Source: Haloechinothrix halophila YIM 93223
GTDB lineage: Bacteria; Actinomycetota; Actinomycetes; Mycobacteriales; Pseudonocardiaceae
Assembly (NCBI RefSeq): GCF_000504245.1
Contig: NZ_KI632509.1
Span: 1,549,723-1,613,722 of the forward strand
Length of the DNA stretch: 64,000 nt
Reading direction: 5' to 3'
A model generated the notes under the pieces. That model was not told where the DNA came from. It made no database searches and saw only the letters and a list, made by a program, of their open reading frames with translations. A program made the position numbers and the translations under genes. Position 1 is the stretch's first letter; each line of letters opens with the position of its first letter. Shown here piece by piece: positions 8,278 through 17,218 of the stretch.

Positions 8278-9495
8278 GTGGTGAGCACACACAGCTCCAC
8301 CCCGCGCGGCGACCTCGTGCCAGCCGCGATCGTCGGCCTGCTCGGTACGCGTGGGCCGTCGTCACGGGTCGACGTCGCCCGCTCGCTCGGGCTGAGCCCG
8401 GCCACGGTCACGCAGGTGACCAAGGACCTCATCGCGCGCGGCGTCCTCGAGGAGCAGGCGTCCGTCCCTTCGCGGGGCGGCAGACCCGCCAAGCTGCTCG
8501 GCCTGGTCGCCCGCGCCGGTGTCGCGCTGGGTGCGAAGGTCACCGCGGACCACGTCGCGGTGGTGACCGTCGAACTGGACGGCTCGGTGCGGACGTCGAC
8601 CGAGCACCCGTTTTCCCCGCACACACCGGACGCCGTGCACAAGCTCGCCGAGATCCTCGCCGCGCAGGCGAACAGTGTGGACGAACGACTGCTGGGCGTC
8701 GGTGTCGGCGTACCGGGCTCGGTCGATTCGCAGGACTCGGGCTTCGTGCACGCTCCGACGCTCGGTTGGCAGGCCGCGCCCGTCGGACCCGTGCTGCGTA
8801 GCGCGCTCGGCGCCCCAGTGCTGGTGGACAACGACGTCAATACGCTCGCCGCAGCCGAACAGGTCTATGGCATCGGGCGCGAGCACTCGTCGTATCTCGT
8901 CGTCACCATCGGCAGGGGCATCGGCTGCGCGATCGTGCTGGACAAGGCGATCTACCGGGGCGCGACCAGCGCGGCGGGCGAGATCGGGCACATCCCAGTC
9001 ACACCGGACGGCCCGGTCTGCGGCTGCGGCAACACCGGCTGTCTTGAAGCGCACATCGGAGCGGCGGGGCTGCTGCGCACCGCCCGGGAGCGCGGCTTGG
9101 TGGGAGCACGCGGCAGGCTCGCCACCCTGTTGCGCGCCGCGCGCGACGGCGACCAGCAGGCACAAGACGTTTACCGCGAGGCGGGTGAGCTGCTCGGCAG
9201 GACGCTGGCCGGGATCGTGCTCACCGTCGACCCCGAGGTCATCGTGCTCATGGGGGAGGGCATGGACGCCTGGGAGCACTGGCGGCCTGGCTTCGACCCA
9301 GCGCTACGCCGGTGCCTCGCGCCGACCAGGGGCGAGCTGCCCGTCGTCGTCGAGCCGTGGAGCGAGGATCAGTGGGCACGCGGCGCGGCGTCGCTGGTGC
9401 TGGCCTCGCCGTTCGATGCCACTGGCAACGGCGGCGAGCAGAGCCACTTGGTGCGGGCCCGGCTCGGCAAGCGTGCCGCGGAGGTGGCGCGATGA
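8278..9495 (+). CDS. ROK family transcriptional regulator (rightward operon)
   Basis: A 405-residue ROK repressor. The N-terminal winged helix ([19 protein letters not shown], about residues 32-50) is followed by the ROK fold: [39 protein letters not shown] and the zinc motif [10 protein letters not shown]. The start is one of two adjacent GTG codons (8278 or 8281) after AAAGGAG. It is the first gene of an operon with the importer, the GH15 and the cytoplasmic GH31 genes, and overlaps the next gene by 4 nt. It probably represses its own operon through the AT-rich dyad on the promoter. It is clearly a paralogue in family, though not a recent copy, of the ROK gene at 6477, suggesting separate control of the extracellular and intracellular halves of the pathway. 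Confidence 0.9.
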   Translation: MVSTHSSTPRGDLVPAAIVGLLGTRGPSSRVDVARSLGLSPATVTQVTKDLIARGVLEEQASVPSRGGRPAKLLGLVARAGVALGAKVTADHVAVVTVELDGSVRTSTEHPFSPHTPDAVHKLAEILAAQANSVDERLLGVGVGVPGSVDSQDSGFVHAPTLGWQAAPVGPVLRSALGAPVLVDNDVNTLAAAEQVYGIGREHSSYLVVTIGRGIGCAIVLDKAIYRGATSAAGEIGHIPVTPDGPVCGCGNTGCLEAHIGAAGLLRTARERGLVGARGRLATLLRAARDGDQQAQDVYREAGELLGRTLAGIVLTVDPEVIVLMGEGMDAWEHWRPGFDPALRRCLAPTRGELPVVVEPWSEDQWARGAASLVLASPFDATGNGGEQSHLVRARLGKRAAEVAR

Positions 9496-10460
9496 CGCAG
9501 GCATCCGTGACCGAAACCGCGGTCGAGCCTCGTAGTGAGGCGACCGAAACACCTCCACCGCCACCACTGAGACGCAAGGCGAGCAAACGCCGCAGACGTC
9601 GGCAAGCGCTGTGGGCGCTGGTGTTCCTGCTGCCCAGCGCCGTTCCGCTGGTGCTGTTCACGATCACGCCGATGGTCTCGTCCGCGTGGGTGAGCCTGCA
9701 TGAGTGGAACCTCATCTCGCCGATGGAGTGGGTGGGGCTGGACAACTACCGCAACCTGCTCACCGACCCGCAAACCGGCACCGTCTTCCTGCACACGCTG
9801 ATGTACGTCGCCGGGTACCTGCCGCTGGTCTACGTCGGCGGGCTCGGCCTCGCGCTGCTGCTGAACCAGAAACTCAAGGGCAGGGCGTTCCTGCGCGCGA
9901 CGTACTTCCTGCCGGTCGTGACCAGCTGGGTCGTCGTCGCGCTGGTGTGGCAGTGGCTGCTCAACCCGGCCAACGGCATTGTCAACGAGGTGCTCGGCAC
10001 GCTCGGTCTGCCGCAACCAGGCTGGTGGACCGATCCGGACTGGGCGCTGCCCTCGGTCATCCTCGCGTCGGCGTGGAAGGACCTCGGTTTCGTGATGGTC
10101 ATCCTGTTGGCTGGGTTGCAGGCCATCCCATCGGACTACTACGAGGCGGCCCGCGTGGACGGCGCGAGCGCCTGGCAGCGGTTTTACCGGATCACGCTGC
10201 CGCTGCTGTCGCCGTCGACGTTCTTCGTCGTTGTCATCTCGCTGATCAACGGCTTCCAAGTGTTCGACCAGGTCTACGTGATGACCGGCGGTGGTCCGTC
10301 CGGGGCGAGCCAGGTGGTCGTCGGGCAGATCTACGACCTGACGTTCCGCTACGGCCGCGCCGCCGAGGCGTCCGCGTTGTCGTGGATCTTGTTCGTGGTG
10401 CTGCTCGTGGTCACCGTGATCCAGATCCGGGTGCAGCGGAAGTGGGTGCACTATGCCTGA
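9492..10460 (+). CDS. ABC sugar importer permease, MalF/UgpA type
   Basis: A 322-residue inner-membrane permease with a basic, proline-rich cytoplasmic N-terminus and six predicted membrane segments (first around [17 protein letters not shown]). The conserved EAA loop that contacts the ATPase is [20 protein letters not shown]. The ATG at 9492 overlaps the stop of the ROK gene (ATGA); a longer reading frame upstream is not used because this coupling and the family's usual length fit the shorter start. It pairs with the permease at 10453, with which it overlaps by 8 nt. Together with the lipoprotein at 11288 it imports an oligosaccharide, by context the cyclic tetrasaccharide or isomalto-type sugar made by the secreted GH31 pair. 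No ATPase is encoded in this operon. Confidence 0.9.
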   Translation: MTQASVTETAVEPRSEATETPPPPPLRRKASKRRRRRQALWALVFLLPSAVPLVLFTITPMVSSAWVSLHEWNLISPMEWVGLDNYRNLLTDPQTGTVFLHTLMYVAGYLPLVYVGGLGLALLLNQKLKGRAFLRATYFLPVVTSWVVVALVWQWLLNPANGIVNEVLGTLGLPQPGWWTDPDWALPSVILASAWKDLGFVMVILLAGLQAIPSDYYEAARVDGASAWQRFYRITLPLLSPSTFFVVVISLINGFQVFDQVYVMTGGGPSGASQVVVGQIYDLTFRYGRAAEASALSWILFVVLLVVTVIQIRVQRKWVHYA

Positions 10461-11277
10461 GACACGCTCCCGAATCGCGCGGATCGCCTTCTACGCCGCG
10501 GTGATCCTCGGCGCGGTGATCATGCTGTTCCCGTTCCTGTGGACCGTGATCACGTCGATCACCCCGGATGGCTCGCTGTCCAAGGGCCCGACGCTGTTCG
10601 TCGAGGACCCGACACTGGACGCCTACCGCACGCTGTTCGACACGCTGCCGATGTGGCGGATCGTGCTGAACTCGCTGGGCGTCGCGATCGTGTCCACGGC
10701 ATTGCAGCTCGTGACCGGTTCGATGGCCGCGTACGCGTTCGGCAGGCTGCACTTCCCTGGCAAGAACATCGTTTTCGGCGCCTATCTGGCGACGTTGATG
10801 GTGCCGCTGCAGGTGCTGGTCGTCCCGCTGTTCATCGAGATGCGAGCGCTGCAACTGCAGGACACCTACTTCGCGCTGCTCGCGCCGGGCATCGCGTCGG
10901 CGTTCGGCGTGTTCCTGCTGCGTCAGGCGGTGTCGGCGGTGCCGACCGAACTGGACGAGGCCGCCGTGCTGGACGGCGCGGGCCACCTGCGGATCTTCGC
11001 GACCATCGTGCTGCCGCAGATCCGGCCAGCGCTCGCCACGGTCGCGGTGTTCGCGTTCATGTACAGCTGGAACAACTTCCTCTGGCCGCTCGTGGTGATC
11101 CGTTCACCCGAGCTGATGACCCTTCCTCTCGGCCTTTCCACCCTGCAAGGCCAATTCACCACGCAATGGGACGTCGTCATGGCGGGATCCGTCGTGTCCA
11201 TTGTGCCCATCGCGATGGTGTACCTCCTCGCGCAACGCCACATCATCGCTGGCATCGCGCACACCGGTATCAAGTGA
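10453..11277 (+). CDS. ABC sugar importer permease, MalG type
   Basis: A 274-residue permease, the second membrane subunit of the importer. The first membrane segment is around YAAVILGAVIMLFPFLW and the EAA loop reads DEAAVLDGAGHLRIFATIVLP. The ATG at 10453 lies inside the last codons of the preceding permease, an 8-nt overlap. Families of this type form a heterodimeric channel with the MalF-like partner. Nothing in the sequence gives the substrate; the genes on both sides point to a starch-derived oligosaccharide. Confidence 0.9.
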   Translation: MPETRSRIARIAFYAAVILGAVIMLFPFLWTVITSITPDGSLSKGPTLFVEDPTLDAYRTLFDTLPMWRIVLNSLGVAIVSTALQLVTGSMAAYAFGRLHFPGKNIVFGAYLATLMVPLQVLVVPLFIEMRALQLQDTYFALLAPGIASAFGVFLLRQAVSAVPTELDEAAVLDGAGHLRIFATIVLPQIRPALATVAVFAFMYSWNNFLWPLVVIRSPELMTLPLGLSTLQGQFTTQWDVVMAGSVVSIVPIAMVYLLAQRHIIAGIAHTGIK

Positions 11278-11287
11278 AAGGAATCCG

Positions 11288-12550
11288 ATGCGTTCAATGA
11301 CGAACGGGCTGCGGGCGATCGCCCTCGCGGGGGCCGCGGCTTTAGCACTCGGCGCATGCACTCAGGGCTCGGCCACCCGCCAAGCCGACTCGCCCGACGG
11401 CGAAGCCACCGTGCGCTACATGAACTTCTCCGCCAATGACGGCCATGAGAACGACCTCAAGGCCATTGTGGACGCCTTCGAGAAGTCCAATCCGAACATC
11501 AACGTGCAGGTGGAGACCGTCCCGTTCGATGACTACTTCACCAAGTTGCAGACAGCGGTCGCCGGTGGCACCGCGCCGGACAGCTTCGAACTCAACTACG
11601 AGAACTTCGTGATCTACGCCGACAACGGTTCGCTCGCCGAACTGACCGATGTGGATTCGTCGGCGTACAAGGCGTCGCTGTTGGACGCGTTCAATCACGA
11701 AGGCACGCAGTACGGCCTGCCGGAGTCGTTCTCCAATGTGGTGCTGTTCTACAACAAGACGCTGTTCGAGGAGGCGGGCGTCGAGCCGCCGACCGACGAC
11801 TGGACCTGGGAAGACGAGCAGGCCGCCGCGAAGAAGCTCACCGACAAGGACAAGGGCGTCTGGGGCGACTACCAGCCGTTCACGTTCCACGAGTTCTACA
11901 AGACGCTCGCCCAGGCTGGCGGCGAGTTCCTGAACGACGACCGCACCGAGGCCGTCTTCGACTCGCCGGAGGGCGTCGAGGCCGCGCGGTTCCTGGTCGA
12001 CAAGGTCGGTAACACCATGCCCACCGAGGCCGACGGTGCGGGTACGCCGGACTTCGACACCGACCTTTTCAAGTCGGGCAAGCTCGCGATGTGGCACAAC
12101 GGCATCTGGATGTTCAGCCAGCTGGAGGAGGTCGACTTCGAGTGGGACGTCGTCGTCGAGCCGGGCGGTGCGCGGAAGGCGTCCGCGATGTTCACCAACG
12201 GCCTCGCCGTCTCGGCCGCGTCGGAGAACCAGGACGCCGCGCAGAAGTGGATTTCGTTCCTCGCCTCGTCCGACAAGACCGCCGAGGTGCGGCTGGACAC
12301 CTCGTGGGAGCTGCCGCCTGTCGCCGACGAGACCAAGCTCGCGTCCTACCTGGACCAGCCGAAGCCGGACAACCGCGAGGCCGTGTTCACCTCGCTTGAT
12401 GCCGCGGTGCTGCCGCCCGTCATCGAGCGGCAGCAGGAGATGCAGGACGTGGTGACGCAGGAACTGTCCGACGCCGCGGCCGGCCGCAAGACCGTCAAGC
12501 AAGCGCTGGCCGACGCACAGGCCGCCGTGAATGAACTGCTGGAGAAATGA
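11288..12550 (+). CDS. Sugar-binding lipoprotein of the ABC importer
   Basis: A 420-residue extracellular solute-binding protein (family 1). The signal peptide ends in the lipobox LALGAC, so the mature protein is lipid-anchored at the cysteine. The MalE-like fold shows FEKSNPNINVQVETVPFDDYF near the N-terminus and YGLPESFSNVVLFYNKTLFEEAGV in the middle. The start at 11288 follows a GAAAGGAA ribosome-binding site; a longer open frame upstream lacks one and would bury the signal peptide. It is 10 nt after the permease gene and overlaps the GH15 gene by 4 nt. Its ligand is predicted from context to be the cyclic tetrasaccharide or isomaltose-containing oligosaccharides. Confidence 0.9.
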   Translation: MRSMTNGLRAIALAGAAALALGACTQGSATRQADSPDGEATVRYMNFSANDGHENDLKAIVDAFEKSNPNINVQVETVPFDDYFTKLQTAVAGGTAPDSFELNYENFVIYADNGSLAELTDVDSSAYKASLLDAFNHEGTQYGLPESFSNVVLFYNKTLFEEAGVEPPTDDWTWEDEQAAAKKLTDKDKGVWGDYQPFTFHEFYKTLAQAGGEFLNDDRTEAVFDSPEGVEAARFLVDKVGNTMPTEADGAGTPDFDTDLFKSGKLAMWHNGIWMFSQLEEVDFEWDVVVEPGGARKASAMFTNGLAVSAASENQDAAQKWISFLASSDKTAEVRLDTSWELPPVADETKLASYLDQPKPDNREAVFTSLDAAVLPPVIERQQEMQDVVTQELSDAAAGRKTVKQALADAQAAVNELLEK

Positions 12551-13722
12551 CCGAATCTGACAAGAGCAATCCGACCTGCTCGGCGGTGGTGTCTCTTGAT
12601 GCCACTCTCGGCACGGACGAGCGCGCGCGGATCCGTGCGCTCGCCAAGCACAGCCACGCCGTGATCACCCGCTACCAGGACGACGGCGGTGCGTATCCCG
12701 CGTCGCCGACGTTCTCCGCGTACCGGGGTTATGCCTGGCTGCGCGACGGCTCGTTCACCGCGGAAGGGATATCCCGGTACGGCGACATCGAGTCGGCGAA
12801 CCGCTTCCACGACTGGGTGGACGGCGTGCTGCGTGGTCGCCGGGAGCAGGTCGATCGGCTGGTGGCGGCCGCCCTGCGGGGTGAGCCGCCACCAGCGGAC
12901 GAGATGCTGCCGACCCGCTACACCTTCGACGGCGCCGACGGCTCTGACCCGTGGTGGGACTTCCAGACCGACGGCTACGGCATGTGGTTGTGGTCGGTCG
13001 TCACCCACGCCGACAGGCATGGTGTCGACATCGGACGGTGGCGAGCCGGCATCACCGTCGCCGTCGACTACCTGCTGTCCTGTTGGGATCGGTGCTGCTA
13101 CGACTGGTGGGAGGAACACGTCGAGCAGCGCCACGTGTCCACATTGGCCGCGATCTACGGCGGGTTCATCACCGTCGCGCCGCTGCTCGACACCCGTCGT
13201 GCCGATGCGGTTCGCTCAGCGACCGAGGACATCTACGACCTGGTGCGTGAAGCAGGCATCCAGGAGGGCCACCTGACCAAGTGGCTCGGTAACTCCGCGG
13301 TGGACGGTTCGCTGCCTGCCTGCATCGTCCCGTTCGGACTGATCGAACCCGACAGCGAGCTCGCCGAAGCCACCCTCAAAGCGGTCGCGCACGATCTCGA
13401 CGTCGACGGTGGGGTGCACCGCTTCACCGCCGACGTCTTCTACGGCGGCGGGCAGTGGATCCTGCTTGCCGCGCTGCTCGGCTGGAACCTCGCCGCGCGC
13501 GGGGACACCGACGGCGCGCTGCGGCACCTGCGCTGGATCGTGGCGCAGGCCAACGCCGACGGCGACCTGCCGGAACAGGTCGACCACCACCTGCTGCACC
13601 CCGAGACCAAGGCGGAGTGGGTGGCGCGCTGGGGTGAGGTCGCCAGTCCGCTGTTGTGGTCGCACGGTATGTACCTGATCCTCGCCGACGAACTCGGCCT
13701 CATCGAGCAGGAGGAGCCATGA
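12547..13722 (+). CDS. GH15 family intracellular glucohydrolase, isomaltose glucohydrolase-like
   Basis: A 391-residue protein without signal peptide, much shorter than secreted glucoamylases and matching the compact cytoplasmic GH15 type. Motifs of the (alpha/alpha)6 barrel are visible: YAWLRDGSF (residues 62-70), the probable general acid E189 in YDWWEEH, QEGHLTKW, and the probable general base E343 in GDLPEQVDHH. It overlaps genes on both sides by 4 nt. From memory of published work on Kribbella flavida, a GH15 isomaltose glucohydrolase stands beside a GH31 enzyme that opens the cyclic tetrasaccharide; the same neighbour order is seen here. The predicted job is to release glucose from isomaltose produced by the next gene. 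Specificity for alpha-1,6 links is inferred, the family is firm. Confidence 0.75.
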   Translation: MTESDKSNPTCSAVVSLDATLGTDERARIRALAKHSHAVITRYQDDGGAYPASPTFSAYRGYAWLRDGSFTAEGISRYGDIESANRFHDWVDGVLRGRREQVDRLVAAALRGEPPPADEMLPTRYTFDGADGSDPWWDFQTDGYGMWLWSVVTHADRHGVDIGRWRAGITVAVDYLLSCWDRCCYDWWEEHVEQRHVSTLAAIYGGFITVAPLLDTRRADAVRSATEDIYDLVREAGIQEGHLTKWLGNSAVDGSLPACIVPFGLIEPDSELAEATLKAVAHDLDVDGGVHRFTADVFYGGGQWILLAALLGWNLAARGDTDGALRHLRWIVAQANADGDLPEQVDHHLLHPETKAEWVARWGEVASPLLWSHGMYLILADELGLIEQEEP

Positions 13723-15968
13723 TCCGGCACCGCCCGCACGGCATCGAACATCCCTACGCCGCGTCTCCAGACCAGCGCGTTCCCGTCCTGCCGCTGGCGG
13801 GGGAGCGGGTGCGGCTCGGCGTGGTCGCCGACCCGGAGGTGACGTCGGTGACCTGCGAGTTCGGCGACGCCACGCTGACGCTGGCCCCCGCGGAGACGTC
13901 GGACGCCGACGCGGCGGCGCTCGCGGGCGGCGAGGGTCATCTAGCCGAGGCACAGGCGTCGGCACTCGGCAGCGGCGGTTGGTCGGTGGCCTCCCCGCCG
14001 CTCGCGGCCGACATCACCTACCGGTACCGCTTCCATGCCGCGGCGTCCGACGGCAGTACGGAGACAACCGACTGGTTCGAGGTGTCCCCCGCGCGCTGGA
14101 CCACCGATCCCGTCGGGACCCTGACCGGCGGGGGCGAGCGGATCGTGCCGGGCAGCGTGGAGTGGCTGGTATCCGATGCGGGCGTGCATCGTGTCCGGTT
14201 CGCGTTCGCGCTGGAACCTGACGACCACGTCGTCGGGTTCGGTGAGCGTTACGACGCGCTTGACCAGCGGGGGCGTGTGCTGGACGCGGTGGTGTTCGAG
14301 CAGTACAAGCAGCAGGGCGAGCACGGCAGGACCTACCTGCCAATGCCGTTCGCGCACGTGGTCGGCGCCGACGGCGACGGCTGGGGGTTCCACGTGCGCA
14401 CCAGCAGGCGCACCTGGTTCGACGTCGGCACGAGCACGCAGGACCAACTGGTCGTCGAGGTCGCGCTCGGCCCGGACCCCGTGGTGGACCTCGGTATGTA
14501 CGAGGGCGGTCCCGGCGCGGTGTTGTCAGCGTTCCTGGACGAGGTCGGGCGTGCCGATGAGCTGCCGGAGTGGGTGTTCCGGCTGTGGGCGTCGGGTAAC
14601 GAGTGGAACACCCAGGACGTCGTGATGTCCCGAATGGACAGTCACAGGGACCTCGGCATCCCGGTGGGCGCCATCGTGATCGAGGCGTGGAGCGATGAGG
14701 AAGGCATTACGATCTTCCGCGACGCGGAGTACGCCGTCACCGAGGATGGCAGCGCGCACAAGGCCAGCGACTTCCATTACCCGGCTGGTGGTGCGTGGCC
14801 GGATCCGAAGGCGATGATCGACGAGCTGCACGCACGCGGCATCAAGGTGTTGCTGTGGCAGATCCCGCTGCTCAAGACCGACGACGACCTTGGTCGTCAG
14901 GCGAAGGCCGACGCCGAGGCGATGGTGCGCGAGGGCCACGCGGTGCTGGAGGCTGACGGCAGTCCGTACCACAACCGGGGCTGGTGGTTCCCGAACGCGC
15001 TGATGCCGGATTTGTCGGTGTCGCGCTCCCGCGAGTGGTGGGCGGCGAAGCGGAGGTATCTGGTCGAGGACCTGGACGTCGACGGGTTCAAGACCGATGG
15101 TGGCGAGCACGGTTGGGGTCATGACCTCCGCTACAGCGACGGCACACGCGGCGACGAGGGCAACAACCTGTTTCCGGTGCACTACGCCAGGACGTTCGGT
15201 GACCTGCTGCGCTCGGCGGGCAAGGCGCCGGTGACGTTCTCCCGCGCCGGGTTCACCGGCTCGCAGGCGCACGGGGTGTTCTGGGCGGGCGACGAAGACT
15301 CCACCTGGGAGGCCTTCCGCAACTCGGTCACCGCGGGCGTGACGGCGGCGTCGTGCGGGATCGTGTACTGGGGCTGGGATCTGGCCGGGTTCTCGGGGCC
15401 GGTGCCGGACGCCGAGTTGTACCTGCGGGCGGCGGCTGCGTCGGCGTTCATGCCGATCATGCAGTACCACTCGGAGTTCAACCATCATCAGCGTCCGCTG
15501 CGGGACCGCACGCCGTGGCACGTCGCTGAGATGACCGGCGATGAGCGGGTGGTGCCGGTGTTCCGGGCGTTCGCGCTGCTGCGGGAGCGGCTGGTCGGCT
15601 ACCTCGCCGAGCAGGCGCGGATCGCCGTCACGACGGACCGGCCGCTGATGCGTCCGCTGTTCTTCGACTACGGCTCGTGCCCGGCGGTGTGGAAGTACCC
15701 GGGGCAGTACCTGCTCGGCGACGACCTGCTGGTGCACCCGGTGACCGAGCCCGGTGCGACGGAGTGGACGACCTATCTGCCCCCTGGCGACTGGGTCGAC
15801 GTCTTCTCTGGTGAGACGGTTTCTGGCGAGCCGGTTTCTGGCGGGTCGGTTTCCGGCGATTCGGTGGCTGGCGGCCAGGTGGTGCGCCGCGCGGTGCCTA
15901 TCGACGAGGTCCCGGTCTACTGCCGCGTCGAGCGCTGGCCGAACCTGACCGACGTCTTCCACCCCTAA
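13719..15968 (+). CDS. Cytoplasmic GH31 enzyme, candidate cyclic tetrasaccharide (cycloalternan) hydrolase
   Basis: A 749-residue GH31 protein with no signal peptide. N-terminal beta domain with GFGERYDALDQRG, then the barrel from FRLWASGNEWNTQD; nucleophile D460 in GFKTDGGEHGW and acid/base D525 in FWAGDEDSTW. Both motifs are strikingly like those of the secreted CBM35-GH31 at 3118 (GFKTDGSE, FWAGDQAS), consistent with a common ancestry of synthesising and degrading enzymes. The ATG overlaps the GH15 stop by 4 nt; an upstream in-frame extension is rejected for that reason. Residues about 697-721 form a five-fold pentapeptide repeat near the C-terminus. By context it hydrolyses the imported cyclic sugar to isomaltose or linear products. 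An ordinary intracellular alpha-glucosidase is the alternative. Confidence 0.7.
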   Translation: MIRHRPHGIEHPYAASPDQRVPVLPLAGERVRLGVVADPEVTSVTCEFGDATLTLAPAETSDADAAALAGGEGHLAEAQASALGSGGWSVASPPLAADITYRYRFHAAASDGSTETTDWFEVSPARWTTDPVGTLTGGGERIVPGSVEWLVSDAGVHRVRFAFALEPDDHVVGFGERYDALDQRGRVLDAVVFEQYKQQGEHGRTYLPMPFAHVVGADGDGWGFHVRTSRRTWFDVGTSTQDQLVVEVALGPDPVVDLGMYEGGPGAVLSAFLDEVGRADELPEWVFRLWASGNEWNTQDVVMSRMDSHRDLGIPVGAIVIEAWSDEEGITIFRDAEYAVTEDGSAHKASDFHYPAGGAWPDPKAMIDELHARGIKVLLWQIPLLKTDDDLGRQAKADAEAMVREGHAVLEADGSPYHNRGWWFPNALMPDLSVSRSREWWAAKRRYLVEDLDVDGFKTDGGEHGWGHDLRYSDGTRGDEGNNLFPVHYARTFGDLLRSAGKAPVTFSRAGFTGSQAHGVFWAGDEDSTWEAFRNSVTAGVTAASCGIVYWGWDLAGFSGPVPDAELYLRAAAASAFMPIMQYHSEFNHHQRPLRDRTPWHVAEMTGDERVVPVFRAFALLRERLVGYLAEQARIAVTTDRPLMRPLFFDYGSCPAVWKYPGQYLLGDDLLVHPVTEPGATEWTTYLPPGDWVDVFSGETVSGEPVSGGSVSGDSVAGGQVVRRAVPIDEVPVYCRVERWPNLTDVFHP
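15807..15881 (+). repeat. 15-nt tandem repeat inside the GH31 gene (five units)
   Basis: Five in-frame 15-nt units encode pentapeptides of the pattern SGxxV (SGETV, SGEPV, SGGSV, SGDSV, AGGQV). Units 2 and 3 differ at few positions, the outer ones more. The repeat lies in the C-terminal beta domain, probably as an expanded surface loop. Confidence 0.85.
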
Positions 15969-15972
15969 CGTC

Positions 15973-16139
15973 GTGTCCTGCACTCACGACGCCGTGTCCT
16001 GCACTCACGACGTCGTGTCCTGCACTCACGACGTCGTGTCCTGCACTCACGACGTCGTGTCCCGCACTCACGACGCTGTGTTCGGCATTCCGGACCCGTA
16101 GTCCCCGTTCCCGCCGCCGTGTTCGCCATTCGCGAGATG
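15973..16139. repeat. Direct array of 21-nt repeats (about 8 units)
   Basis: The first five units (15973, 15994, 16015, 16036, 16057) are nearly identical and read GTGTCC, then a GCACTC core, then ACGACGTC or a close variant. Units from 16078 on are degenerate. Each junction creates the 12-bp palindrome CACGACGTCGTG or a variant. This is the same family as the two-arm array at 7819-8190, here all in one orientation between two rightward genes. No gene is present between 15969 and 16176. Confidence 0.9.
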
Positions 16140-16176
16140 CCTTGCCGCCTGTGCGGGGGCGGGGCAGGGTATCGGC

Positions 16177-16947
16177 ATGCTCGACTCCGTCGCGGTGCTC
16201 TCCGACATCCACGGCGTTCTCCCCGCGCTCGACGCTGTCTTAGCTGAGCCCGACGTGGCGGCCGCGGGGCGGATCGTGCTCACCGGCGACATCGCGGCGG
16301 GGCCACAGCCCGTTGCGGTGATCGAGCGGCTCCTCGAGCTGGGCGATCGGGTGGTGTGGGTTCGAGGGAACGCCGACCGGGAACTCGCCGCCCTGGCGCG
16401 GGGCGGTCACACCGACATTCCCGACCCGATCGTCCCGTGGGCGGCGGACCAGCTCAGCGCCAGACACGTCGAACTGCTCGCCGGACTGCCGCATCCGGTG
16501 ACCCTGCCGGTCGCCGGGTTCGGGGATGTCTTGTTCTGCCATGGGACGCCACGCGATGACGACGAAGTGGTGTTGGTCGACACTCGGCTGGATCGGTGGG
16601 ATGAGGTGCTGTCCGGTCTGCCCGCCGCGGTGACCACTGTGGTCTGCGGGCATACGCATATGCCGTTCCTCCGGCTGGCCCACGGCCGACACGTTGTCAA
16701 TCCGGGTAGTATCGGCATGCCGTACGGCCGCGCGGGTGCGCACTGGGCGCTGCTCACCGGCGGTGCGGTGACGTTGCGCCGTACCGAATTCGACATTGAC
16801 GCGGCGTGCGCGGCCATCAGCGCTGCCTCGTCCTATCCGGATGTCGGCGACTGGGTCGATTACTTCCTGCGTGCTCGCGCCAGCGACGCGGAGGCCATGG
16901 CTGTCTTCGCGCCGCGTGACGGCCGCGCGGCCGGTCCGCACGCTTAG
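16177..16947 (+). CDS. Calcineurin-like metallophosphoesterase
   Basis: A 256-residue cytoplasmic phosphoesterase of the YfcE-like type. All metal-binding blocks are present in order: LSDIHG (residues 9-14), LTGDIAAGP, VRGNADREL, CHGTPRDD, CGHTHMPF and VNPGSIGMPYG, the last typical of the small DNA/nucleotide phosphodiesterase subgroup. It stands alone, 208 nt after the GH31 operon and separated from it by the 21-nt repeat array, so it is probably transcribed from its own promoter. The natural substrate of this subgroup is usually unknown. Confidence 0.88.
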   Translation: MLDSVAVLSDIHGVLPALDAVLAEPDVAAAGRIVLTGDIAAGPQPVAVIERLLELGDRVVWVRGNADRELAALARGGHTDIPDPIVPWAADQLSARHVELLAGLPHPVTLPVAGFGDVLFCHGTPRDDDEVVLVDTRLDRWDEVLSGLPAAVTTVVCGHTHMPFLRLAHGRHVVNPGSIGMPYGRAGAHWALLTGGAVTLRRTEFDIDAACAAISAASSYPDVGDWVDYFLRARASDAEAMAVFAPRDGRAAGPHA

Positions 16948-17037
16948 ACGTCGCTCACCATCTTCCAGACGCGTGCACTACAGCGTCCGCTAAGGGGACA
17001 CGACGTCATGGCAGCGCCGACTTTCGTCGGATGCCGG

Positions 17038-17055
17038 TTAGCGCATCAGCGCTAA
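17038..17055. promoter_or_regulatory. Perfect hairpin/palindrome TTAGCGC-ATCA-GCGCTAA
   Basis: Seven-base arms with a 4-nt loop in the 271-nt gap before the subtilisin gene. A second perfect dyad, TTGTGCAGCACAA, lies at 17140-17152. Either may be an operator for the downstream secreted protease; otherwise the gap contains nothing recognisable except one isolated unit resembling the 21-nt repeat near 16996. Confidence 0.4.
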
Positions 17056-17218
17056 GGCAAATGGAGTAACAGGCTAACCAGCTTGGCGTCTACTTTGTCA
17101 TTTTTCTCCACGCTTCGTTTCTCCTGGTTGTGCCCTGCGTTGTGCAGCACAAGTTAGCGGAGGTGAAACCGGCTCGGGTAGTCGGACACTTCGCCGTATC
17201 GACGCATGGGAGACGAAG

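Noticed and set aside
7780-8292. Open frames with repeated peptides across the 21-nt array, on both strands
   Set aside because: Any 21-nt repeat without a stop gives a periodic peptide; no ribosome-binding site, and unit sequences drift without preserving amino acids.
9312-9491. N-terminal extension of the first importer permease
   Set aside because: It lies inside the ROK gene in another frame; the ATGA overlap at 9492 and family length give the real start.
15898-16212. Minus-strand frame with VVSAGHD repeats
   Set aside because: Product of the direct 21-nt array and overlaps the GH31 3' end; not a credible gene.
17038-17055. Transfer RNA or riboswitch in the gap before the subtilisin gene
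   Set aside because: Only isolated short hairpins; no cloverleaf or known aptamer pattern.
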